A stretch of DNA of 64,000 nt, taken from Prosthecobacter sp. Lineage in GTDB: Bacteria; Verrucomicrobiota; Verrucomicrobiia; Verrucomicrobiales; Verrucomicrobiaceae. This document shows, piece after piece, positions 18,396 through 26,090 of this stretch (position 1 is the stretch's first letter; every line of letters starts with the position of its first letter). A program made the position numbers and the translations under genes. Below the pieces are notes generated by a model. The model had not been told where the DNA came from. It saw only the letters and a list, made by a program, of their open reading frames with translations, and searched no databases. Location: contig NZ_JAXMIH010000024.1 of assembly GCF_034366625.1 (NCBI RefSeq), positions 62,001 through 126,000 on the forward strand. The letters run 5' to 3'.

Positions 18396-18788
18396 TTAAC
18401 GCTTCGAGAACTGGAAGCGCTTGCGGGCGCCTGGGCGGCCGGGCTTCTTACGTTCCTTGGCGCGGGAGTCACGGGTGAGCAGACCGTTCTGCTTGAGCAC
18501 GCCGCGGAGCTCAGGATTCACGCCGATCAGCGCACGGGCGATGCCGAGACGCACGGCACCCACCTGGCCGGTGCTGCCGCCACCACTGGCGTTCACTTTG
18601 AAATCGTAGGTCTGGCGGGAGTTGGTGAGAGCCAGCGGGAACAGAATCTGATTCTGAAGGGCGACAGTCGGGAAGTATTCTTCGAAGTCACGTCCGTTGA
18701 CGGTGATGCTGCCGGAACCTTCGAGGATGAAGACGCGGGCGATGGCGGTCTTGCGGCGGCCGGTGGCGGTTTTGAGAGGTTTGCTCAT
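18396..18788 (-). CDS. rpsI: 30S ribosomal protein S9
   Basis: This 130-residue protein shows ATGRRKTAIARVFI at the start, VNASGGGSTGQVGAVRLGIARAL in the middle, and the C-terminal RERKKPGRPGARKRFQFSKR-type ending with the KR tail that contacts P-site tRNA (here LTRDSRAKERKKPGRPGA, then RKRFQFSKR). It follows rplM by 23 bases, the usual bacterial rplM-rpsI order. Confidence 0.96.
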   Translation of the reverse strand: MSKPLKTATGRRKTAIARVFILEGSGSITVNGRDFEEYFPTVALQNQILFPLALTNSRQTYDFKVNASGGGSTGQVGAVRLGIARALIGVNPELRGVLKQNGLLTRDSRAKERKKPGRPGARKRFQFSKR

Positions 18789-18811
18789 GCGATGGGAACG
18801 ATTGAAAAAAA

Positions 18812-19243
18812 TTAAGCGACGGCGAAAGGCTTCGGATTCTGCGCCTCATGCGGATGCGCGGCACCCGTGTAAATCTTGAGCTTGCCCATGATGGCGCGGC
18901 CCAGGCGGGTGTGAGGGACCATGCCCTTCACCGCACGCTCGACGAGAAGCTCCGGACGACGTGCGCGCACGCGCTCGACGTTTTCGATCTTCTGATTGCC
19001 GACGTAGCCGGCCTTCGAGGTGTAAATCTTCTGCTGCTCCTTTTTGCCGCTGAGGCGGACTTCCGCGGCGTTCAGGACGACCACGAAGTCACCGGTATCG
19101 ACATGCGGGGTGAACGTGGGCTTGGTCTTGCCGCGCAGGAGATTGGCGGCGGCGACTGCGACGTCTCCAAGAATCTGATTCTTGGCGTCGATGACCCACC
19201 ATGTGGGGTTTTGCTCCTGGGCTTTGGCTGAAAACGTCTTCAT
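18812..19243 (-). CDS. rplM: 50S ribosomal protein L13
   Basis: This 143-residue protein shows the L13 signatures WWVIDAKNQILGDVAVAAAN, DFVVVLNAAEVRLSGKK and VKGMVPHTRLGRAIMGKLKI. Length is normal. It is the first gene of rplM-rpsI; 19244-19452 upstream holds its promoter and leader and no other gene that I can support. Confidence 0.96.
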   Translation of the reverse strand: MKTFSAKAQEQNPTWWVIDAKNQILGDVAVAAANLLRGKTKPTFTPHVDTGDFVVVLNAAEVRLSGKKEQQKIYTSKAGYVGNQKIENVERVRARRPELLVERAVKGMVPHTRLGRAIMGKLKIYTGAAHPHEAQNPKPFAVA

Positions 19244-19452
19244 TGAGTGCTGTGTACGAGAGAACTTCCGACTGGGGAAGAAGGGGCCGCGATAGTAGGG
19301 GGACTGACCGGGGTGTCAAGATCGAAAACCAAGTTGTTCACAGGGAAAAATCAACGCTCCTCCATGCCAGCGTGCTTTCCACCCTTGGCAGTGCCCAAAC
19401 TGGAGCGCATTCCGCATTGGCTCGCAGCGCGCCATGCTGCTCGGCTCCTCCC

Positions 19453-20163
19453 TCAACTGATCAGCAGCAGCCGCGCCGGATCACCGGGCACGGTTTCCGG
19501 CGCGCGGTGCAGACACGGCGGCACCGGACAGCCGGGCCACTCCGTGGCGATGCGCCACAGGTGGCCGAGACCGAAGGAAATCGGCCGCGCCTGCGGCAGG
19601 GGCGCGTAGTGCAGGTCGTAGCAGTGCTCGCTCAAGAACTCGCCGAAGGCCGCGTCATCCACTCCGCCGTACACTTGCAGCAGTTCAGCGCGGGTCTCGG
19701 GAATGTCCACACGCCGTCGCGCCTCGTCGTTACGCAGGCCCTCGCTCGCCGCCCCGTGATAGGTGCATAGATAAGTGTCCGCCTCCACCGTCGCGCTGTC
19801 CGCGTGGAAGGAATACACATCCGTCGGCACCGGCCCCGGTTCCTCGTCGCGCGGGTAGAGGTGGATGCAGTTCAGCTCTGGGACCAGACCGTGCTCCCGC
19901 AGCCGTCGCAGGTCGTCGAGCATCACCTTGATTGCCGCCCGGCCCGCCGCACTCACCGGCAGCACCAGGAGTTGCGCCTCATCCAGCGGCATGATCCCCT
20001 CGCCCTCGCCCAGCCGCGCCACCACCTCGCCGAAATCCCCCGTCAGCGCACGCTCCCAGCACAGCGCGTTCACCCCCTCGGCCAACGGCGTCGTCACCAA
20101 CTCCTCAAAACTCCGCACCCGCCGGATGCGGGCGTAGTCGGCTGGCAGGGGAAACGGCGTCAT
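19453..20163 (-). CDS. Uncharacterised protein with FHxD motif (possibly DUF1826-like)
   Basis: This 236-residue protein is counted from ATG 20163 (MTPFPLPADYARIRRV). It is soluble with no signal peptide. Notable residues are ELNCIHLYPR, YSFHADSATVEADTYLCTYHG near residue 120, and a C-terminal PPCLHRAPETVPG. FHxD with a downstream HR recalls DUF1826 proteins, but I cannot confirm the family. Convergent neighbours give no functional clue. Confidence 0.6.
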   Translation of the reverse strand: MTPFPLPADYARIRRVRSFEELVTTPLAEGVNALCWERALTGDFGEVVARLGEGEGIMPLDEAQLLVLPVSAAGRAAIKVMLDDLRRLREHGLVPELNCIHLYPRDEEPGPVPTDVYSFHADSATVEADTYLCTYHGAASEGLRNDEARRRVDIPETRAELLQVYGGVDDAAFGEFLSEHCYDLHYAPLPQARPISFGLGHLWRIATEWPGCPVPPCLHRAPETVPGDPARLLLIS

Positions 20164-20290
20164 GCGTGAGACAACCAAGAACCGGTCCAAGGGTCAAGAA
20201 GGGTGTCAATGAATCCGTGTCTCATCGTCCGCCGTCAACCGCCCACCAATAACCAGTGCGTCAGTGCTCAGTCAAACCGCTCCCCATCTC

Positions 20291-20372
20291 CTCCACTCCC
20301 CCTCTCTGCTTTCAGCCTTTCAGCCTCTCAGCCTCTCAGCCTCTCAGCTTTTCAGCTTTCCTATTTCCCCTT
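20291..20372. repeat. 8-bp simple tandem repeat (AGCCTCTC)
   Basis: Several imperfect AGCCTCTC / TTTCAGCC octamers run in tandem just downstream of the minus-strand gene ending at 20361. No coding function is evident. Confidence 0.6.
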
Positions 20373-21137
20373 CCGCTCCGTGTAGGCGCGATTAGCGGAA
20401 ATGGCGTAGCGCTGTTTCTTCGCGTTCACGGGATACACCCACTCCGCGCGCACGGCGTTCACCCTCACCTCCGTCAGGCCTGCCACAAAGATCCGGTCCG
20501 GATGGGTCTGCTTGATGCCCTCCACCTTCATCAGTCCGCTGCTGAGGCTGTGTTTGCCCGGCAGTTCCACCATCACGATCGGCCAAGCGTCACACTGCGC
20601 GCCCTCCGCCGTCACCTGCCGCACCTCGATGCGCATCTTGATCTTCTCGCGTTCGATTTGCTTGATGGCCGCATGCTCGGCCTTCTGCTGGTTCAGCAGC
20701 GCCGCCATCGCCGCCTTGCTCTGCTCCGCCTCCGCCAGCGCCCGGATGCGCCGCTCCCGCACCGTCGGCAGCTCCGCCGCCGACGCATGCGGATCAAAGC
20801 CGTGCACTTCCTGCAGCAGCAGCGGCATTTCGATCAATGGCAGCGTCGCCACCCCCGTCGCATGCTGGAAGCTGATCTGGCTCGCCGTCACCTTCGTCAC
20901 CCGCACTTCACGAAAGGTATCGCCGCGTACCGTGCAGACCCACCGGTAGCGCCCCGGTTCCCCCGTCTCCCCCACGCTGCTTTCTTGTGTCAGCGTTTCA
21001 GCTTGTCCATTTTCAGTTTTTCCGCTGCCTGCTTTTCCGCCGTCTGCCTTCCCCTCCCGCAGGGGCGTCAGGGAGAACAGCAGCAGCCAGAGAAGCCTCC
21101 TCAGCATGCCGGGATAAAAAGCGGGAATCATGACCAC
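20361..21137 (-). CDS. Secreted or membrane-anchored protein of unknown function
   Basis: This protein of up to 258 residues has a hydrophobic leader (MLRRLLWLLLFSL from an internal ATG at 21107 is the likelier start). A low-complexity linker is followed by a beta segment RGDTFREVRVTKVTASQISF, common in Verrucomicrobia secreted proteins, and a helical stretch rich in Ala/Glu/Lys near 130-165. The C-terminus (WVYPVNAKKQRYAISANRAY) may be a second beta domain. No named family is recognised. Confidence 0.6.
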   Translation of the reverse strand: MVMIPAFYPGMLRRLLWLLLFSLTPLREGKADGGKAGSGKTENGQAETLTQESSVGETGEPGRYRWVCTVRGDTFREVRVTKVTASQISFQHATGVATLPLIEMPLLLQEVHGFDPHASAAELPTVRERRIRALAEAEQSKAAMAALLNQQKAEHAAIKQIEREKIKMRIEVRQVTAEGAQCDAWPIVMVELPGKHSLSSGLMKVEGIKQTHPDRIFVAGLTEVRVNAVRAEWVYPVNAKKQRYAISANRAYTERKGK

Positions 21138-21260
21138 ACATCAGAACCCCAAAACCCGCCGAATGTTACACGCCCGCCGTTCGTTCTTCGCCATCTCTCC
21201 ACCACTCCGCTTCTCCAAGTTCCCCTTCCCTTTCAGAGCGCGGAGACTCCACTCCCCCCA

Positions 21261-22655
21261 TCACTCCGCATTGGCTCGCCCGTTCCCCACGCGATACAGC
21301 GCCAGCTCCGTGCGGATGAGCAAATCGTGGTCGCACACCGCCATGGAGGCCAGGGTCTTCTCCTTCAGCTCGCTGGTGGCCACCACCTGCAGCGTCTTGC
21401 CCGGCTTCACCACGGCGGACGCGCCCTTCTCATCGATCGCGTAGATCAGGCCGTCGGCATACAGCAGCGAGGCGGAGCTCGGGCCGAGCAGACGCTCTTC
21501 GAAATGCACCGTGTTCGTCTTCGCATCGCGACACGAGAGCAGCCCGTTGTCGGCCAGCATGTACAGTTCATCGCCGATCACCAGCATGGAGGGATTGTGC
21601 GGCACATACTTCGTCTCCTGCCACACCACGTGCGTGCTCGTCACGTCGCCCTTGCCGTCTGCCTTGATCGCCAGGCCCACGGGCTTGTCATAGCCGGTGC
21701 TCATGAAGATCATGCCATGCGCAAACACCGGCCGCGGCACCACCGAGTAACCGGTGCCATACATCACATGCCAGATCTCGCTCCCGTCCTTCGGGTTCAG
21801 CGCCTGCACGATCCCGCTGCCCGCGGAGATGACCTGCTTCTGGCCTGCCACCTCGATGAGCAGCGGCGTGCAGAAGGAGAACTTGCTCTTCGCCTCCGTC
21901 GGTGGGCGGGCGATCTTCCAGCGCGTCTTGCCCGTCGCCTTGTCCAGCGCCACCACGCCCGGATCTTTGGCTCCATCCGCATCAAAGATGAGCAGATCAT
22001 CCACAATCACCGGGCTGCCGCCCGTGCCGTGCTGCGGCGTGTAGCTGTTCTCCTGCGAGGTCCACAGAATCTTGCCCGCCTCGTCCAGACAGGCCGTGCC
22101 GTGATGGGAGAAATGCGCATAGAGGCGTCCCGGCTCATACACCACCGTCGGGCTCGCCTGACTGTTCTTGCCGTGCATCTTCAGCGCCGCCGGATCGGTG
22201 ACCTCCAGCACTTGGGTGTCCCACACCGTCTTCCCCGTCGCCGCATCCAGGGCCATCACATGCAGGCTCACTGGCTTCGGTGCTGGCGGGGGTGCCTTGG
22301 CCTTGGCAGGAGCGGGCCGCTTCGAGGCATCACCCGGAACCGCCACCACCGGAGGCGCGACCGGTGCAGGAGCCAATACTACCGCTGCCGCAGCAGTCGG
22401 ATCCACCGGCATCTCCACCGCCGTCGTGATGAAAATTCTGCCGTTCGCCACCACCGGCGACGACCAGCCTTTGCCCGCCACCTCGGAACGCCACACGATG
22501 TTCTTGTCTGGCGCCCACGCCGTCGGCAATCCCTTCGCCGTGGAAAAACCCTGCGCCGTCGGCCCGCGAAACTCCGGCCACAGCCCTTCCGCGTGAGAGG
22601 TGCCTGCCATCAGGCAGAGTCCGAGAGAGAGAAGGAAAGGAGCGCGAGTCATCAT
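21261..22655 (-). CDS. Secreted PQQ-type beta-propeller protein
   Basis: This 464-residue protein has a signal peptide (MMTRAPFLLSLGLCLMAGTSHA) and then the usual start of outer-membrane-type quinoprotein-like propellers, LWPEFRGPTAQGFS. Repeated blades contain VMALDAATGKTVWDTQVLEV and VALDKATGKTRWKI. No catalytic residues of a PQQ dehydrogenase are evident, so it is probably a BamB/PQQ-like propeller of unknown ligand. ATG 22655 is preferred over an upstream extension of low-complexity sequence. An Ala/Pro-rich linker (APAPVAPPVVAVPG) interrupts the propeller near residue 95. Confidence 0.85.
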   Translation of the reverse strand: MMTRAPFLLSLGLCLMAGTSHAEGLWPEFRGPTAQGFSTAKGLPTAWAPDKNIVWRSEVAGKGWSSPVVANGRIFITTAVEMPVDPTAAAAVVLAPAPVAPPVVAVPGDASKRPAPAKAKAPPPAPKPVSLHVMALDAATGKTVWDTQVLEVTDPAALKMHGKNSQASPTVVYEPGRLYAHFSHHGTACLDEAGKILWTSQENSYTPQHGTGGSPVIVDDLLIFDADGAKDPGVVALDKATGKTRWKIARPPTEAKSKFSFCTPLLIEVAGQKQVISAGSGIVQALNPKDGSEIWHVMYGTGYSVVPRPVFAHGMIFMSTGYDKPVGLAIKADGKGDVTSTHVVWQETKYVPHNPSMLVIGDELYMLADNGLLSCRDAKTNTVHFEERLLGPSSASLLYADGLIYAIDEKGASAVVKPGKTLQVVATSELKEKTLASMAVCDHDLLIRTELALYRVGNGRANAE

Positions 22656-22880
22656 GAGAGGCAGAAGGAACGCCCCACCACCCACCAAGCTTTCGCCACG
22701 CCCGGGCTTCCAGCCAGCCTCCGGGCTCTCCCGGGCCGTTTCCGGCGGCATGGAGGCGTGTTTCTCCGGCTCAGAGTTCTTTGCCTCTGGCCCAAAGTTC
22801 TTTGCCTCCGGCTGCGAGGAACCGGGCGACCGTGCGGGGCTGACGCTTGACGACGGCGGGGCCTGACTCATGCTTGCGGC

Positions 22881-23225
22881 ATGAAATTCGGCTTCTTTCT
22901 TCTCGTCGTGGTCGGAGCACTGGTCTTCGCGGTGCAGGTTCTCAAACGCCTGCCTTCGGACCGCTTCACCGAGGCGGCGGCGGTGGTCTCCGCCGAGGAC
23001 CAGATCGAAAACGAGGCGCGGGAGTTCCTCCGCAAGCGGCTGGGCCCGCAGGTGAAGCTGGCACCGTCCAGCCGCGAGGTCATGAACGACGGCACCCTGA
23101 TCGTGACCCAGGACGTGCTGTATGAGAACAGCGCGAACGCCCGCTGGTTGTTCCGCTACAGCCCGCCGCCCTACAAGCTGCTCCTCGTCACCACCGATGG
23201 CCGCACGGTGTTTGAGGGGCGCTGA
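22881..23225 (+). CDS. Small membrane-anchored protein, unknown function
   Basis: This 114-residue protein has an N-terminal membrane anchor or signal (KFGFFLLVVVGALVFAVQVL), a short helix (EDQIENEAREFLRKRLG) and a beta-rich C-terminus ending GRTVFEGR. No family is recognised. It is divergent from the PQQ-type gene. Confidence 0.6.
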   Translation: MKFGFFLLVVVGALVFAVQVLKRLPSDRFTEAAAVVSAEDQIENEAREFLRKRLGPQVKLAPSSREVMNDGTLIVTQDVLYENSANARWLFRYSPPPYKLLLVTTDGRTVFEGR

Positions 23226-23575
23226 GGGGACCGGGGGAAACGGCGGTTGGCAACCGCCGCTCCTTGGCAGGGCAGCGCCCCTGCGCTGCCGAAGACGGCA
23301 AACGCGAAGGTTTGACCTGGCGTTCCGCCTGCGCCCTTCGGGCTGCTTTCAGCAGTCTGTCTTGCTGCGCTCGGCTGCCCTCCGGGAGAGGAGCGTGGAC
23401 GCTCCCTTCAGCTTCGGCACGACAGGAGCTGCGCAGCCAAGAAGAGACGCGGGCCGTGACCTCCTGACGATCCCTTGACCGCCTGCACGCGAACACCACC
23501 CCATCTTGCCAGTTGTCGCCGGAACAGCGCCGCCTAGCATCGGCGGTTCCCAACCTACCAGCCGCCCAACCAACC
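23226..23575. other. Hairpin-rich intergenic region
   Basis: There is no supportable gene here. It holds the perfect hairpin GGCGGTTGGCAACCGCC just after the upstream stop, a second GC-rich hairpin (GGCAGGGCAGCGCCCCTGC), and the palindrome GAGCGTGGACGCTC near 23393-23406. These look like repeat remnants and possible terminators. The promoter for the ammonium transporter should lie in the last 100 bases. Confidence 0.55.
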
Positions 23576-24904
23576 ATGACCCATCCCCTGCTGAAACGCA
23601 TCGGGAGCGGGGCCTCGCGGAGCTATTCCGTGATGGCCGCGCTCGTTCTCGCCACCACCTCCGCGCACGCCGCCGACGGCAGCACCATCAACAGCGGGGA
23701 CACCGCCTGGCTGCTGGTCTCGACGGCCCTGGTGCTGTTCATGATGATCCCGGGACTGGCGCTGTTTTACGCCGGCCTGGTGCGGGCGAAGAACGTCCTC
23801 TCCATCCTGATGCAGTGCTTTGCGCTGACCGCCGTGCTGAGCCTGGTCTGGCTGGCGGTGGGCTACTCGCTGGCCTTTTCCGACGGCTGCCCGGTGATCG
23901 GCCGCTTCGGCAAGATGTTCCTCAGCGGCGTGACGACGACCTCGGTGCGCGCCGACTGCCCGACGATCCCGGAGCTGCTGCACTTCGCCTACCAGATGAT
24001 GTTCTTCCTGATCACGCCGGGCCTGTTCATCGGCGCGTTCGCGGAGCGCATGAAGTTCAAGGCCATCCTGGTCTTCAGCATCGTCTGGAGCCTCGTGGTC
24101 TATGTGCCCTGCTGCTATGGCGTGTGGCACAAGGCGGGCGCGTTCTTCGGCCTGACGGGCGTGATCGACCTCGCGGGCGGCATTGTCGTCCACATCACCG
24201 CCGGCGTGGCGGCGCTGGTGGCCTGTGTGATGGTGGGGCCGCGCAAGGACTTCCCCAGCGCGCAATTGATGCCGCACAACCTGCCACTGACGATCACCGG
24301 CGCGGGCATGCTGTGGGTGGGCTGGTTTGGCTTCAACGCGGGCAGCCAGCTCGCGGCCAATGGCGCGGCGGCGATGACGCTCGTCGTCACGCATCTCTCC
24401 GCCTGCGCCGCCTCGGTGGTATGGATGCTCATCGAGTGGATTCGCAACGGCAAGCCGAGCGCCCTCGGCATCGCCACCGGCTCCATCGCCGGTCTGGCAG
24501 CCATCACGCCCGCCTCGGGCAAGGTGGGGCCAATTGGCGCGATCTGCATCGGCAGCATCTCGGCCCTGCTGTGCTGGCTGGCCTGTGCGAAGCTGAAGAA
24601 GAAGTTCGGCTACGATGATTCGCTCGATGTCTTCGGCGTGCATGGCGTGGGCGGCTTTGTGGGCACCGTCCTCGTCGCCGTGTTCGGCACGACGGCCTTC
24701 GCCGGCGGGCTGGGTGATTTCAGCATCGGCTCGCAACTCGTGACGCAGCTTCTGGCCTCGGTGTACACGATCCTGCTCTCCGGCATCGCCAGCTTCGCGA
24801 TCCTGAAGGTGATCGACCTCACCATCGGCCTGCGCGTCACGCCCGAGGAGGAAAATCAGGGCCTCGACCTCGCCGAGCACGGCGAGGCGGCGTACAACCA
24901 GTGA
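23576..24904 (+). CDS. amt: Ammonium transporter (Amt family)
   Basis: This 442-residue protein has a signal-like first helix (to ATTSAHAADG) followed by the 11-helix Amt core. Family motifs include FYAGLVRAKNVLSILMQ, the first pore histidine in VVHITAGVAALVAC, WVGWFGFNAGSQLAANG, and the second pore histidine in VFGVHGVGGFVGT. The C-terminal cytosolic tail is long and ends EHGEAAYNQ. ATG 23576 is chosen from the leader position. No glnK/PII gene is adjacent. Confidence 0.95.
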   Translation: MTHPLLKRIGSGASRSYSVMAALVLATTSAHAADGSTINSGDTAWLLVSTALVLFMMIPGLALFYAGLVRAKNVLSILMQCFALTAVLSLVWLAVGYSLAFSDGCPVIGRFGKMFLSGVTTTSVRADCPTIPELLHFAYQMMFFLITPGLFIGAFAERMKFKAILVFSIVWSLVVYVPCCYGVWHKAGAFFGLTGVIDLAGGIVVHITAGVAALVACVMVGPRKDFPSAQLMPHNLPLTITGAGMLWVGWFGFNAGSQLAANGAAAMTLVVTHLSACAASVVWMLIEWIRNGKPSALGIATGSIAGLAAITPASGKVGPIGAICIGSISALLCWLACAKLKKKFGYDDSLDVFGVHGVGGFVGTVLVAVFGTTAFAGGLGDFSIGSQLVTQLLASVYTILLSGIASFAILKVIDLTIGLRVTPEEENQGLDLAEHGEAAYNQ

Positions 24905-24952
24905 TGAAGTTCGCGTATCAAAACTTGCCGCACTCAGGAACCTGATTGATTG

Positions 24953-25039
24953 CCGCAGATTGCCTTCGGCTGTCTGGCGGCTCAGGGAATCCACAGATTG
25001 TTTCTTCTCTGAAAATCTGCGGGTTTCCTGAATCTGTGG
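24953..25039. repeat. Nested inverted repeats downstream of amt
   Basis: Four 9-base half-sites are arranged as two interleaved inverted repeats: CCGCAGATT (24953-24961) with AATCTGCGG (25014-25022), and CCACAGATT (24991-24999) with AATCTGTGG (25031-25039). They differ at a single compensated position. This may be a repeat element or a terminator-like structure. Confidence 0.55.
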
Positions 25040-25065
25040 CTAAAACTCGTGCGATCATCTCCGCC

Positions 25066-25160
25066 TCATTTCGCTTCCCGCTTGAGCCAGTACTCGAAGA
25101 AACGGTAGATCTGCTCGTTGGATTCCTCGTTGGGATCGTGCTTCTCGCGGTTCGTCATGG
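25066..25160 (-). pseudogene. Displaced C-terminal fragment of an esterase gene (duplicate of 31628-31717)
   Basis: The frame encodes AMTNREKHDPNEESNEQI followed by YRFFEYWLKR, identical over 28 residues to the C-terminus of the esterase at 31628-32710, plus the extra residues EAK before its stop. At DNA level the copies differ at four positions, all synonymous third positions. The 5' part of the gene is missing. With the intact copy it brackets the S74 fibre gene pair as a direct repeat. Confidence 0.85.
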
Positions 25161-25169
25161 CCCCCGGCC

Positions 25170-26078
25170 TCAGGGCTTCGTGATCTGCACGCGATAGAAC
25201 TTCTGGGTGCCAGTGGCGCTGGTGTCGGTCACGGTGCGTTCGCTGCCGTTGTCGGAGGTGGTGAAGCCGGTCAGATCCGTCCAAATGGCAGCGGGGCCGA
25301 GCGTGGGGCTGGTTTTCACGGTGTAGGTGCGATCAGGAAGGCGCGGACTGATGACGAGGCGCATCTGGCCGGGCTGATTGGGCACGGGGGCATTGTGGAG
25401 GAGGAAACGGGAGGCGGCGCTGATGGGGCTGAGGCCGGCGGTGAACTCGAAGAGGTTGGTCTGGCCGTCAAAGTCCGCGTCGATGCTAGGCTCGGCGTTG
25501 GGATTGCTCAGGCCGAAGTATTGCACCTGCCAGGCGTCGTCGAGACCGTCACCGGTGTAGCCGGGGATGTCATCCGTGTTCACATTGAGCACGGTGAGGC
25601 CGAGCGTGCCGGTGTTTCCGGCATAACTGCCCTGCGCGGTGGCCAGGGTGTCTTGATAGACGGTGCCCGCAGTGGCCAGACCGGCGGTGCTGATGCTCGT
25701 CAACGGGCCGCTCTGCACGCTCCAGGTGATGGAGGCGGTGGGCACGGCGAGGGTGGTGAGGTCATCGAGCACCTGCACGGCGCTGAGCAGCCGCGTGGCG
25801 TTTTCGCTCACGGTGGCGGGCGTGGCGGCAAGCTGTAGCCCCGTGACTTCGTAAAGCTGGCCGAGGTAGCCCGCCTTGGCCGTGGCCGCCGGCGCGGCGA
25901 CGGTGGAAGTGCCGGAAATGCCGCCAGCGCTGCCATCATTCGTGTAGTTCACGCTGGTGGCGCGCTTGCCGCCGCCATCCGCAGTGTCCGTGACGACGTT
26001 GTAGTTCGTGCTGCTGCGCGGGCCAGCATGGAGTGCGGCCGTGAGCAGGAGGCTGAGAATCAGGCTGGCGATCTTCAT
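25170..26078 (-). CDS. Secreted protein, likely partner of the S74 fibre protein
   Basis: This 302-residue protein has a signal peptide (MKIASLILSLLLTAALHA). The segment SSTNYNVVTDTADGGGKRAT, with SVNYTNDGSAGGISG, is a module seen in Verrucomicrobia exported proteins. An Ig-like stretch is followed near residue 200 by a calcium-type linker (YTGDGLDDAWQVQYFGL, then DADFDGQTNLFEF) and a C-terminal beta domain (RTYTVKTSPTLG). It starts 12 bases after the 1779-residue fibre gene and is almost certainly co-transcribed with it. The function is inferred from context only. Confidence 0.7.
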   Translation of the reverse strand: MKIASLILSLLLTAALHAGPRSSTNYNVVTDTADGGGKRATSVNYTNDGSAGGISGTSTVAAPAATAKAGYLGQLYEVTGLQLAATPATVSENATRLLSAVQVLDDLTTLAVPTASITWSVQSGPLTSISTAGLATAGTVYQDTLATAQGSYAGNTGTLGLTVLNVNTDDIPGYTGDGLDDAWQVQYFGLSNPNAEPSIDADFDGQTNLFEFTAGLSPISAASRFLLHNAPVPNQPGQMRLVISPRLPDRTYTVKTSPTLGPAAIWTDLTGFTTSDNGSERTVTDTSATGTQKFYRVQITKP

Positions 26079-26090
26079 GGCGGTGGCTCC

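Noticed and set aside
20256..22850. Long plus-strand open frame (864 codons)
   Set aside because: It runs antisense over two secreted-protein genes with clear signal peptides and PQQ-type repeats; its own composition (Arg/His/Pro-rich) is that of a GC-rich shadow.
23555..24994. 479-codon minus-strand open frame over amt
   Set aside because: Antisense shadow of the ammonium transporter, which has all Amt motifs.
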